Assembly: GCA_017523755.1 (NCBI GenBank)
Contig: JAFWWA010000059.1
Coordinates: 1 to 33,140, forward strand
Direction of reading: 5' to 3'
From: Christensenellaceae bacterium
Lineage (GTDB): Bacteria > Bacillota > Clostridia > Christensenellales > Christensenellaceae
Length of the DNA stretch: 33,140 bases
Notes under the pieces: model-generated
What the model was told of the DNA's origin: nothing
Seen by the model: only the letters and a program-made list of their open reading frames with translations
Databases searched by the model: none
Translations under genes and position numbers: made by a program
In this document: positions 25,982 through 33,140 of the stretch, one piece after another
How the letters are laid out: every line of letters begins with the position of its first letter
How positions within the stretch are numbered: the first letter of the stretch is position 1

Positions 25982-26974
25982 GTGAACACGTTAAAGTACG
26001 TTGTAAAGCGGGTTCTTCTGTCGTTGGTCATCCTGTTTTTCGTGGCTCTGATCATCTACACGATCATGCGCTGTCTGCCGACATCGTATATCGAGAACGT
26101 CGCGCGCGCAAAGGCTACCCAGCCCAACTCGAAGACCTATGAGGAGTGGATGGCACAGCTGACCGTGTCCTACGGTATGGATAAAGGCATCATATCGGGA
26201 TTCTTTGTCTGGCTGGGTCAGGCGTTACAGGGCAATTTCGGCGACAGCTGGCAGTATACGGCCCCTGTTCTCCAGAAGTTCAGCGAGTGCATAGGCATCT
26301 CATTCTGGATGAGCGCCATCTCCATGGTATTTGAGTGGCTCATAGCCATTCCTCTGGGCATACTTGCCGCAAGGAAGCAGTATTCGAAGACCGACTATAC
26401 GATCTCGATAACCGCTATCGCGTGCATGTCGCTTCCGACGTTCTTCCTTATAGCTCTCTTAAAGCTCGTGTTCTGCATCAAGCTCGGCTGGTTCGACCTC
26501 ATAGGCGTTATAGGAAGGGATTACGCCATGCTCGATCCGTGGCATCAGTTCCTTGACCGTGCGGCACACCTTGTGCTGCCCATATTCACGCTGGTGCTCA
26601 TAAGCATAGGCTCACTCATGCGTTACGTAAGGACGAACATGCTCGAGGTCTTAAATGCCGACTATATACGTACCGCACGTGCGAAGGGCCTTTCCGAAAG
26701 CAAGGTCATAAACAAGCACGCGTTCAGGAATACTCTTATCCCGCTCGTTACATTCCTCGGAGGATCGCTCCCAGGTCTGTTCGGCGGTGCTCTGTTCACT
26801 GAGACGATGTATTCGATCCCCGGCATAGGGTACTATTCATACCACGCCATGTCCGCGGGCGATATACCGTTCTCCATGTTCTATATGACATTCTCCGCGC
26901 TTCTTGCCCTCCTTGGCAACCTGCTTGCGGACATACTGTACGCAGTGGTAGATCCCCGCGTACGTGTATCATGA
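25982..26974 (+). CDS. Peptide ABC transporter permease, DppB type
   Basis: This 330-aa integral membrane protein has the usual six-helix BPD_transp_1 arrangement. It has a first helix at about 10-30 and an extracytoplasmic loop with YGMDKGIISGFFVWLGQALQ. The cytoplasmic EAA motif is ARAKGLSESKVINKHAFRN. The C-terminal end is DPRVRVS, typical of DppB. GTG is the start, supported by ATGGAGGAAA eight bases upstream. It forms the pore with the DppC-type protein encoded 18 bases downstream. Confidence 0.94.
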   Translation: MNTLKYVVKRVLLSLVILFFVALIIYTIMRCLPTSYIENVARAKATQPNSKTYEEWMAQLTVSYGMDKGIISGFFVWLGQALQGNFGDSWQYTAPVLQKFSECIGISFWMSAISMVFEWLIAIPLGILAARKQYSKTDYTISITAIACMSLPTFFLIALLKLVFCIKLGWFDLIGVIGRDYAMLDPWHQFLDRAAHLVLPIFTLVLISIGSLMRYVRTNMLEVLNADYIRTARAKGLSESKVINKHAFRNTLIPLVTFLGGSLPGLFGGALFTETMYSIPGIGYYSYHAMSAGDIPFSMFYMTFSALLALLGNLLADILYAVVDPRVRVS

Positions 26975-26992
26975 TGAAAGGAGACAGGAAAT

Positions 26993-28567
26993 ATGGCTGA
27001 CAACAGAAAGATCTTGACTGATGAAGAACTCGAAAGCACAAAGAATGTCTCCGAAAATGAAGAGTATTCGTTAAACGATGACCGCCGTGTCAAGGTGCTC
27101 TCACCCGGCGCGATGGTCGCAAAGCGCTTTTTCCGCAACCGTTCCGCGGTATTCGGGATAATAGTCCTTATACTTATGTTCCTGTTCTCGTTCGTGGGCG
27201 GCATGCTCTCCCCTTACGGGGAATCCGAACTGTTCTACAGGGAAGAGTTCCACCAGAAGGAATATGCGAGCGCCGTTGAGAACAAGGAGTTCCGCTACAG
27301 GGGCACCGATGACTTCTCCGCCATCATCCAGGCGCAGATGCTCCTTTCGATCAATAAAGGAGCGGACAGCTTCGAATGGATGAAGGAAACATATACCGTA
27401 GTAAAAGAAGGGGAAGACCTTTACACCTGTCTTAACAGTTCAGGCGAGATGATAGGCTTCGGCTTCAAGTCGATATTCAACCCCGCCCAGCAGGGCGCCG
27501 AGCCCGACCTTGAGACGCTCCTTGCCATCCAGAAGGCTCATGCCGCAAATCAGGCAGGGACATTCACCGCAGGCGGAAAGACCTATACGATCGATGAGGA
27601 CAGCAACATATTTACAGAGTCCGGCGAAGAATTCGGATATGTAAGCGTATATAACGTACAGCCGCTGATGGGCGACGTCTTCCTTTCAAGGGAATTCAAG
27701 GAACAGGTTATCGAGGAGATCGAAGCCGGAGTCAATGAATTCGTCTTCACGGATGTCGACGGTGAGGAGCATGAGTACAAGCTCGAGTATGTTGCCGCCA
27801 ACGACAGATATACGATAACGCAGGCCACTGCGACGCGCGTATATGACCGTTATTCCGCTCCCTCAAAGGAACATCCTTTAGGTACGGACAAGAACGGTAT
27901 GGACGTCATGACCCGTCTTATGTACGGCGGACGCGTATCGCTTACCATAGGCTTTGTGGTAGAGATACTCTCAACGGCGATAGCTCTGGTACTGGGCGGC
28001 ATCTCCGGGTATTTCGGAGGATGGGTCGACAACCTGATCATGAGGATAGTCGATATATTCTACTGTGTGCCTTCCATGCCCATACTGATCATCATAGGAG
28101 CTGCGATGGACAATGCGTCGGTGCCTCCCAAAACAAGGATGATCTACCTTATGCTCATCCTGGGCGTCCTCGGATGGCCGGGCCTTGCCCGTCTTATAAG
28201 AGGACAGATCCTCTCGCTGCGTGAGCAGGAATTCATGACCGCTACCGAGGCTACCGGTCTTTCGGTAAAGAGAAGGATATTCCAGCATCTGATACCTAAC
28301 GTAATCCCCCAGACCATAGTGTCTGTCACGATGGGCCTCGGCGGAACGATCCTTACCGAGTCGTCGCTGTCCTTCCTTGGACTCGGCGTACGGTTCCCGT
28401 TCGCTTCGTGGGGAAACATCATAAACGATATAAACGATACTTACGTGCTTCAGCACTATTTGTTCGTCTGGATCCCGGCAGGTCTCCTGCTGCTTGCTAC
28501 GGTCCTTGCCTTCAACCTTGTTGGCGACGGCTTAAGGGACGCATTCGATCCCAAGATGAAGAGATAA
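26993..28567 (+). CDS. Peptide ABC transporter permease, DppC type, with large extracytoplasmic insertion
   Basis: This protein is 524 aa, against roughly 300 aa for typical DppC/OppC. The N-terminal cytoplasmic part (LSPGAMVAKRFFRNRSAVFG) and TM1 (about 50-73) are standard. A hydrophilic segment of about 220 residues (about 75-300) then follows before the conserved HPLGTDKNGMDVMTRLMYG, the remaining helices and the EAA loop EATGLSVKRRIFQHLIPN. The insertion holds repeated beta-prone elements (AGGKTYTIDED, FVFTDVDGEEHEYKLEY) and would sit on the outer face, where it may contact the binding protein or substrate. GAAAGGAGA precedes the ATG. Confidence 0.93.
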   Translation: MADNRKILTDEELESTKNVSENEEYSLNDDRRVKVLSPGAMVAKRFFRNRSAVFGIIVLILMFLFSFVGGMLSPYGESELFYREEFHQKEYASAVENKEFRYRGTDDFSAIIQAQMLLSINKGADSFEWMKETYTVVKEGEDLYTCLNSSGEMIGFGFKSIFNPAQQGAEPDLETLLAIQKAHAANQAGTFTAGGKTYTIDEDSNIFTESGEEFGYVSVYNVQPLMGDVFLSREFKEQVIEEIEAGVNEFVFTDVDGEEHEYKLEYVAANDRYTITQATATRVYDRYSAPSKEHPLGTDKNGMDVMTRLMYGGRVSLTIGFVVEILSTAIALVLGGISGYFGGWVDNLIMRIVDIFYCVPSMPILIIIGAAMDNASVPPKTRMIYLMLILGVLGWPGLARLIRGQILSLREQEFMTATEATGLSVKRRIFQHLIPNVIPQTIVSVTMGLGGTILTESSLSFLGLGVRFPFASWGNIINDINDTYVLQHYLFVWIPAGLLLLATVLAFNLVGDGLRDAFDPKMKR

Positions 28568-28580
28568 GGGGGGAACAGGT

Positions 28581-29732
28581 ATGGCTAAGAAAAGAGACGA
28601 CGGTTATCTGTCCGCGAGAGAGTCGAGACGTATCTCGAGAGAGAACCGCAGGATAACGAACGCGCTTGAGAAAAAACAGAAGAGAAAGAACGTGCCTGAG
28701 TCCGAATTCCTGACCCAGATGCACGATAACAATAATGTACTTGAGATAGATAATCTGCACACCTACTTCTTCACGGATGTTGGAACGGTCAAATCCGTCG
28801 ACGGCATCACTTTCGAGGTGCCGATCGGAAAGACCGTCGGAGTAGTGGGAGAGTCAGGCTGCGGGAAATCGGTCACGAGCCTTTCCATCATGCAGCTGCT
28901 CCAGAGACCGCAGGGACAGATCGTGGACGGCGAGATCCGCTTCAATCTTGGCGACAAGGCCTATGATATAGCGAAGACTCCTACCGAGACGATGCAGAAG
29001 ATCCGCGGAAATTACATCTCCATGATATTCCAGGAGCCCATGACCTCTCTTAACCCCGTGTTCAAGATAGGCGACCAGCTCCTTGAGGTCCTTGAGCTCC
29101 ACAATGAGGAGGGGCGTACCAAGGAACAGATGAAGGAACGTGTGTTCGAGCTTCTTGAGATGGTCGGCATCGCGAATGCGGACGGCGTTTTCAGGATGTA
29201 TCCTCACGAGCTCTCGGGAGGCATGAGACAGAGAGTTATGATAGCTATGGCTCTTGCCTGCTATCCGAAGCTCATAATCGCCGACGAGCCTACGACGGCT
29301 CTCGACGTTACGATACAGGCTCAGATCCTTGGTCTTCTGAGAGACCTTAAGGATCAGATCAACTCCTCGATCATGCTCATAACCCATGACCTCGGCGTCA
29401 TAGCCGAGATGGCGGATTACGTAGTCGTCATGTATTCAGGGCGTATAGTGGAGAAGGGTACCGCTGAAGACATATTCAAGCATCCCGCTCATCCCTATAC
29501 CATAGGCCTTATGGCTTCAAAGCCTGTAGTAGGGAAAAAGGTTGACAAGCTCTATTCTATCCCCGGCAAGGTCCCGAACCCTGTAAATATGCCTAACTAC
29601 TGCTATTTCAGAGACCGCTGCGAGAGCCGCCTTCCCTGCTGCGACGGCGCTTATCCCTGTGAGATAAGTCTGTCGGAGACGCACAAGGTGGCATGCTACC
29701 GCTACTACGAAGAGGAGAACAAAGATGAGTGA
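28581..29732 (+). CDS. Peptide ABC transporter ATP-binding protein, DppD type
   Basis: This 383-aa ATPase has Walker A GESGCGKS, signature LSGGMRQR, Walker [13 protein letters not shown], switch [15 protein letters not shown] and a C-terminal oligopeptide-type extension. That extension is cysteine-rich ([14 protein letters not shown] then CEI and CYRY); comparable clusters bind an iron-sulfur centre in some DppD/OppD proteins, so this one may also. Residues 1-46 form a basic N-terminal extension ([21 protein letters not shown]) ahead of the normal domain start near [12 protein letters not shown]. The ATG at 28581 is supported by AAGGGGGG upstream. The end overlaps the next gene by eight bases. 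Confidence 0.94.
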   Translation: MAKKRDDGYLSARESRRISRENRRITNALEKKQKRKNVPESEFLTQMHDNNNVLEIDNLHTYFFTDVGTVKSVDGITFEVPIGKTVGVVGESGCGKSVTSLSIMQLLQRPQGQIVDGEIRFNLGDKAYDIAKTPTETMQKIRGNYISMIFQEPMTSLNPVFKIGDQLLEVLELHNEEGRTKEQMKERVFELLEMVGIANADGVFRMYPHELSGGMRQRVMIAMALACYPKLIIADEPTTALDVTIQAQILGLLRDLKDQINSSIMLITHDLGVIAEMADYVVVMYSGRIVEKGTAEDIFKHPAHPYTIGLMASKPVVGKKVDKLYSIPGKVPNPVNMPNYCYFRDRCESRLPCCDGAYPCEISLSETHKVACYRYYEEENKDE

Positions 29733-30777
29733 TTTAAAGGAAAAACTCAGGATCGACAATGATTTCGTTCCGATAGAGCCGGACGATAAATATATTCTGC
29801 AGGTCAATGCCTTAAAGAAGTACTTCCCCGTAAAGGGAGGCATAATCTCCCATACCGTCGGATACGTCAAGGCTGTCGACGGCATCACCTTCAACCTGAA
29901 GCGCGGCTCGTGCATGGGCCTCGTCGGCGAGTCAGGCTGCGGCAAGACCACGGTAGGACGCACGATCCTCCGTCTGGAGGATGACAAGACAGGCGGACAG
30001 GTGCTTTTCGAGGGACGTGAGGTCTATGACTTAAGCCCCAAGGAAATGAGAGCGCTCCGTCCGAAGATGCAGATAATATTCCAGGATCCGTTCTCATCGC
30101 TGTCGCCCCGTATGCCTGTAAGCGAGATCATAGGCGAGGCGGTACGCGAACACGGCCTCGTATCAAAGGACGAGTTCGATGATTATATCGATCACATAAT
30201 GGATGAATGCGGACTTCAGCCGTTCCACAAGGACCGCTATCCGCACGAGTTCTCAGGCGGACAGAGACAGCGTATATGCATTGCCAGAGCTCTTGCCTTA
30301 AATCCCGACTTTATAGTCTGCGACGAACCTGTCTCGGCTCTCGACGTGTCGATACAGGCTCAGATAATTAACCTTCTTAAGGATCTGCAGAACGAGCATG
30401 ACCTCACATATCTCTTCATATCCCATGACCTCTCGGTCGTAGAGCATATATCGGATACGGTAGGCGTCATGTATCTGGGAAGCCTTGTCGAGTACGGTGA
30501 TACAGCCGATATATTCAGGAACCCGCTGCATCCCTATACGCAGGCTCTGTTCTCGGCTATACCGGTGCCGGACCCGACGGTCAAGATGAACCGTATAGTC
30601 CTCGAGGGCTCCATACCTTCACCTGTAAATCCGCCCAAGGGCTGCAAGTTCCATACGCGCTGCAGGAACTGCATGGCGTGCTGCAAGGAAGTGGCGCCGG
30701 AGCAGAAGGAGATCGAGCCCGGACATTTTGTCACATGCCATCTGTATGATGATGTGAAGAGCGTTTCGGAAACATAA
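29725..30777 (+). CDS. Peptide ABC transporter ATP-binding protein, DppF type
   Basis: This 350-aa ATPase is the partner of the DppD-type protein. It has Walker [10 protein letters not shown]-loop [15 protein letters not shown], signature FSGGQRQR, Walker [13 protein letters not shown] and a C-terminal oligopeptide domain. The C-terminal domain has a cysteine-rich stretch ([15 protein letters not shown] and later CHLY) that again could hold a metal cluster. It begins inside the last codons of the preceding gene (ATGAGTGA overlap), indicating translational coupling. It is the last gene of the transporter before the strong terminator. Confidence 0.95.
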   Translation: MSDLKEKLRIDNDFVPIEPDDKYILQVNALKKYFPVKGGIISHTVGYVKAVDGITFNLKRGSCMGLVGESGCGKTTVGRTILRLEDDKTGGQVLFEGREVYDLSPKEMRALRPKMQIIFQDPFSSLSPRMPVSEIIGEAVREHGLVSKDEFDDYIDHIMDECGLQPFHKDRYPHEFSGGQRQRICIARALALNPDFIVCDEPVSALDVSIQAQIINLLKDLQNEHDLTYLFISHDLSVVEHISDTVGVMYLGSLVEYGDTADIFRNPLHPYTQALFSAIPVPDPTVKMNRIVLEGSIPSPVNPPKGCKFHTRCRNCMACCKEVAPEQKEIEPGHFVTCHLYDDVKSVSET

Positions 30778-30779
30778 GA

Positions 30780-30814
30780 ATCAAAAAAGCAGCACGGTGA
30801 TGCTGCTTTTTTGA
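30780..30814. terminator. Terminator of the peptide-transport operon
   Basis: A perfect 15-bp stem, ATCAAAAAAGCAGCA with TGCTGCTTTTTTGAT, closes a CGGTGA loop and ends in a T run. It is symmetrical and can work in both directions. The next gene starts only 20 bases later. Confidence 0.9.
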
Positions 30815-30834
30815 TAAGACTGGAGGTGTGGTCT

Positions 30835-31176
30835 GTGGCCGGCAGAAAAAAGAGGCCGTACTGGTTAAATGACGATGATGACGGAAGGACGATAGCCGAT
30901 ATGAGCGGCGTCAGCCGGAGGAATCTTCTTTTTCCCGAGCCTTTCAGAAACGTGAATGACGGGAAGCGCAGAAAGGACCGCGTGACCGGACAGGAAGAAA
31001 ATATGGGGGAAGAGGATGAGACTGCTTCCTACCGCCCCTGGGAAAACAGGGACGAGGATAAAAGGGAGACCAGACAGTGGATATTCAGCGCTACTCTGGC
31101 AGGGCTCCTTCTTGTTGCGGTATTCATCGCTGCCGGCTGGCTCGTCATACAGCTCATGCTCTGGGCCTGGACCTAG
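30835..31176 (+). CDS. Small protein with a single C-terminal transmembrane helix, unknown function
   Basis: This 113-aa protein has a highly charged N-terminal part (RKKRPYWLNDDDDGR near the start and many D, E, K and R residues through about 75) and one hydrophobic helix at the C-terminus (about 82-108, IFSATLAGLLLVAVFIAAGW). This is a tail-anchored layout with the charged part in the cytoplasm. GTG at 30835 is chosen because GGAGG lies eight bases upstream; an earlier in-frame TTG has no site. I do not recognise a family. With no separate promoter evident after the strong terminator, it may depend on read-through. Confidence 0.6.
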   Translation: MAGRKKRPYWLNDDDDGRTIADMSGVSRRNLLFPEPFRNVNDGKRRKDRVTGQEENMGEEDETASYRPWENRDEDKRETRQWIFSATLAGLLLVAVFIAAGWLVIQLMLWAWT

Positions 31177-31201
31177 ACCGCTTCCTGAAAAGTGATATGC
31201 A

Positions 31202-31236
31202 TAAAAAAAGACCCATACGACCGTATGAGTCTTTTG
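31202..31236. terminator. Bidirectional terminator between convergent genes
   Basis: GACCCATACG (31210-31219) pairs with CGTATGAGTC (31222-31231), flanked by AAAAAAA on the left and TTTT on the right. It serves the gene ending at 31176 and the minus-strand SPFH gene ending at 31248. Confidence 0.8.
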
Positions 31237-31247
31237 CGTTTTATGTG

Positions 31248-32105
31248 TCATTCGCCGTCTATAATATCATTTATGTCGGTGACCAGACCGGGGCCGCTTT
31301 CGGAGCCCGTCATGATCCTTGGCAGCGCACCGTCCCACTTGTCGTAGAAGGATTGCTTTAAGGTGTTCTCGGTTATGGATTCGGCCAGGATCCTGTTCGC
31401 TTCAGCCTGTGCCTTGGCTTCGGTAACGAGAGCGTTCGCCCTTCCTTCAGCCGCGATCTCGGATGCCTTGGCATCCGCCTCGGCCTTTTCTATGATCGTC
31501 TTGTTCTCGATCTGAGCTGTCTCATATCTCTGCTGCGCGATAGTCTTCTCGGAGATGGCGGTGTTGTACGAATCCTCGAAGTTCATGTCGTTGATGGTGA
31601 CCCTTATGATGAGGACGGTATCCTCGCCGTATTTCTCGTTGACTACGTTCTGCAGATATTCCCTTGCAAGAGGCTCGAGCGCCGCCCTCGATGTGACCTT
31701 CTCGGCCGGGAGCTCTATCGTGCTGCTCTTAAGAGCTGAGGATATGATGCTGTGGGAGAGGAGGCTCCTCTCATAGTCGGTCACGTTGGCGTAGATCCAT
31801 GCGGATCTTGCGGGCGATATCTGATAGGTCACCGATATGTTGCTCATATATACCTGGACCTTGTCTGACGATTCGCACCATATGGTAGAGTCGAGGACTA
31901 TGTCCTGCTGTTTGTTGTTGACCGTCTCTATACTGTTTATGAACGGGATCATGAAGTGGAAGCCTTCCTTTAAAGGTTCCTTTTTTACCTGCCCCAGGGT
32001 TATCTGGACTCCGGAATAACCGGTGGGGACGATCTTTATGCTCATGAGCGCCAGCAGTATGACAGCGACGACTATGACCGCGGCGATGACCAGTTTCTTT
32101 TTCAT
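31248..32105 (-). CDS. SPFH/band 7 (prohibitin-like) membrane protein
   Basis: This 285-aa protein has an N-terminal membrane helix (KKLVIAAVIVVAVILLALMS) and an SPFH domain (about 30-190), with IVPTGYSGVQITLGQV at its start and later SSALKSSTIELPAEKV and IIRVTINDMNFEDSY. A coiled-coil alanine/glutamate-rich segment follows (about 190-250, EKAEADAKASEIAAEGRANA), as in prohibitin/HflK-type proteins. These proteins form membrane-associated ring assemblies that organise lipids or proteases. The start at 32105 is preferred because GGAGGT lies ten bases upstream of that ATG; the ATG at 32123 lies before that site and has none of its own. The SRP RNA gene lies upstream on the same strand and ends with its own T run. 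Confidence 0.9.
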   Translation of the reverse strand: MKKKLVIAAVIVVAVILLALMSIKIVPTGYSGVQITLGQVKKEPLKEGFHFMIPFINSIETVNNKQQDIVLDSTIWCESSDKVQVYMSNISVTYQISPARSAWIYANVTDYERSLLSHSIISSALKSSTIELPAEKVTSRAALEPLAREYLQNVVNEKYGEDTVLIIRVTINDMNFEDSYNTAISEKTIAQQRYETAQIENKTIIEKAEADAKASEIAAEGRANALVTEAKAQAEANRILAESITENTLKQSFYDKWDGALPRIMTGSESGPGLVTDINDIIDGE

Positions 32106-32142
32106 TTTCCCTTTTACCTCCATGAAAAAAAGATATAAAAAT

Positions 32143-32413
32143 GTCGTACACCCTCAGTTGACCGGTCGGACTTCAGAGGAATTCCGGCGTAAAGCTCGGC
32201 ACAGGCAGCCCTGCGGCACATACTCACATCTGCTTAGTGCTGCTTCTGTCAGGACCTGACACGGTTCACAGCAGAGTATTGCACAGGACCCATGCTTCAG
32301 CGCTTCCGTTTCGTCTCCGTACCATCGTAGGACTCAGCCGCCTGAAAGGGGATTCGGCTCCGCTTAGCGGGTTTCGGATTACAGGGGACCGCTACTCCCC
32401 CGCTTAGTACGAC
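32143..32413 (-). ncRNA. ffs: Signal recognition particle RNA (large bacterial type)
   Basis: The minus-strand 5' end GUCGUAC (32407-32413) pairs with the 3' end GUACGAC (32143-32149), closing a molecule of about 271 nt, the Firmicutes large-SRP size with an Alu-like 5' domain. The conserved SRP54-binding helix is present as GUCAGGUCC, then UGAC, then AGAAGCAGC (about 32240-32260). UGAC fits the URRC tetraloop variant, although the loop-closing pair is C-A instead of the usual C-G. A run of T (ATTTTTATATCTTTTTTT) follows the 3' end and acts as terminator. The molecule forms the RNA core of the protein-targeting particle with Ffh. Confidence 0.92.
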
Positions 32414-32443
32414 AAATCAAAAACATCTTAAAACATCTGAATT

Positions 32444-32472
32444 ATGATATCAATTTTCCGCCCTTTAGTCAA
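32444..32472 (-). promoter_or_regulatory. Promoter of SRP RNA
   Basis: On the minus strand TTGACT (32467-32472) and TATCAT (32444-32449) are 17 bases apart, with an extended TGA before the -10. Transcription would begin near 32437, giving a short 5' leader that is presumably trimmed. Confidence 0.75.
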
Positions 32473-32487
32473 TGACGGATGATAAGA

Positions 32488-32892
32488 CTATATATTCTGT
32501 CCTCCGTAGTAGTCGAATATGTCCCTGAACTCATCGAAGCCGGGGAAGTCCGTCACGGCTCCGTTTATCAGCTGGATCATACCGGACAGGATCAGGAATG
32601 ATATCACGAGGGAGACCACGGAGATCACTATGCCTGCTATCGCAAAGCCCTTCCCTCCGCGCTTTATCCCGTAAAGGCTGAATACGAGGCCTAAAATGCC
32701 GTTTATGAGTCCGAGGAAGATGGTGAAGGATGTGAAGAAGGCTATTATGGACAGGACGAAACCCGCTACCGAGTAGCTCGTTTTCTTTCCTTCGGTCTCC
32801 ATCTGTGAGACCTTTATGTCGGGCATCTGGTAGGTGCCGTATTCCGATGTATATGAATTCGTGTTCTGTTTGTTCTCTTCAGTCTCGTACAT
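32488..32892 (-). CDS. DUF4190-type small membrane protein
   Basis: This 134-aa protein has a polar N-terminus rich in N, T, S, E and K (1-38). A hydrophobic region follows (about 41-75), with SVAGFVLSIIAFF and GLINGILGLVFSLYG probably forming a hairpin of two helices, and then a third helix (about 83-106, FAIAGIVISVVSLVISF). The G-x-x-x-G-rich membrane part is characteristic of DUF4190/DUF4064-like proteins of unknown function. ATAAGGAGCG precedes the ATG. Its stop lies only 16 bases from the -35 of the SRP promoter, so read-through could reach the SRP gene. Confidence 0.75.
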   Translation of the reverse strand: MYETEENKQNTNSYTSEYGTYQMPDIKVSQMETEGKKTSYSVAGFVLSIIAFFTSFTIFLGLINGILGLVFSLYGIKRGGKGFAIAGIVISVVSLVISFLILSGMIQLINGAVTDFPGFDEFRDIFDYYGGQNI

Positions 32893-32929
32893 TCTGAACG
32901 CTCCTTATCTCATCTTTATGGTACTTATG

Positions 32930-32938
32930 ATTGTATCA
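32930..32938 (-). promoter_or_regulatory. Candidate extended -10 promoter of the DUF4190 gene
   Basis: The minus strand reads TGATACAAT, an extended -10 about 40 bases before the start codon. The -35 hexamer at the 17-base distance (TGTATT) is weak. Confidence 0.4.
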
Positions 32939-32966
32939 CAGAAAGGGAACAAAATACATATGCGTG

Positions 32967-33008
32967 TATAAGACGGAAGAGGGCAGTATATAAGACTGAA
33001 GAGGACAG
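32967..33008 (+). repeat. Two-copy direct repeat, 22-bp period
   Basis: TATAAGACGGAAGAGGGCAG (32967-32986) recurs as TATAAGACTGAAGAGGACAG (32989-33008) with two mismatches. It lies between two divergent promoters. It may be a binding site pair or a chance duplication. Confidence 0.6.
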
Positions 33009-33049
33009 CCGTGGTATGCCCCGGCAGTACGAAAAAATACCGATTTTTA

Positions 33050-33078
33050 TTGTATTTGTGAAAGATACATGATATCAT
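33050..33078 (+). promoter_or_regulatory. Promoter reading off the right edge
   Basis: TTGTAT (33050-33055) and TATCAT (33073-33078) have 17 bases between them, with an extended TGA. The preceding TTTTTATTGTA is identical to the element at 22451-22461. The gene it serves lies outside the window. Confidence 0.7.
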
Positions 33079-33084
33079 ACAAAG

Positions 33085-33140
33085 GATGACGCACTTTTGC
33101 GGATGTATACGCCTGTGCCTTATACGGGTGGCGGATGCAG
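33085..33140 (+). ncRNA. Possible 5' part of a second structured leader RNA (cut by window edge)
   Basis: The predicted transcript contains CGGGTGGCGGA (33125-33135), which matches CGGGTGCCGGA (22521-22531) at ten of eleven positions, and a TATAC/CTGT order like that of the leader at 22.5 kb. Only about 55 bases are visible and no closing partner can be seen. Confidence 0.25.

Noticed and set aside
1..33140. CRISPR arrays, phage genes, integrases or restriction systems
   Set aside because: No regularly spaced repeats or genes of these kinds are visible. The only mobile-element trace is the uncertain transposase tail at the left edge.

Overview
The window looks like a chromosomal stretch from an anaerobic Clostridia-type firmicute, probably Lachnospiraceae or a near relative. 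This is an inference from gene content: strong Shine-Dalgarno sites, TTGACA/TATAAT promoters often with an extended TGn -10, a large Firmicutes-type SRP RNA, an acetyl-type MetA paired with a MetY-type sulfhydrylase, and peptide ABC transporters. Most genes favour AGG/AGA for arginine and ATA for isoleucine, and the window carries a tRNA-Arg(CCT) that reads AGG. I cannot name a genus.

Layout. Positions 1-560 hold a probable 3' tail of a transposase, a tRNA-Arg on the minus strand with its own promoter, and the leader of the first operon. Positions 561-3563 encode a two-gene unit: a fusion of a pyrroline-5-carboxylate-reductase-like dinucleotide-binding domain with an L-2-amino-thiazoline-4-carboxylate (ATC) hydrolase-like domain, and an M20 amidohydrolase. 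A cytoplasmic GH2 glycosidase (3732-6593) follows, convergent with an asparaginase II-type enzyme (6670-7665). Then come a DUF4349 lipoprotein and a tandem-domain rhamnose-mutarotase-like protein.

Positions 9824-22332 appear to form one long amino-acid operon with no clear internal terminator: argG, a polar amino-acid ABC transporter (binding protein, permease, ATPase), argF, carB, dapF, asd, metY, metA and a GNAT acetyltransferase. It joins the citrulline/arginine branch to the aspartate family (DAP and O-acetylhomoserine/homocysteine). In the middle, CarB and DapF are one continuous reading frame with no stop between them. The N-terminal tenth of CarB is separated from the rest by a one-base frameshift, and the DapF part lacks one of the two classical catalytic cysteines.

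Positions 22457-30814 look like a second operon. A good promoter is followed by a roughly 210-nt sequence that folds into a long closing stem with internal hairpins, then a small four-TM protein of unknown function and a complete peptide ABC transporter (dppA, B, C, D, F types). DppC carries an unusually large extracytoplasmic insertion. The right end holds a small tail-anchored-type protein, an SPFH/band-7 protein, the SRP RNA and a DUF4190 membrane protein. At the edge there is a promoter and the start of a transcript that resembles the RNA leader at 22.5 kb.

The best candidates for something undescribed are the structured leader RNA and its possible second copy, the CarB-DapF fusion with its altered active site, and the reductase/ATC-hydrolase fusion next to an M20 hydrolase. 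No transcription factor gene is visible in the window, so regulation by RNA leaders or distant regulators is likely.
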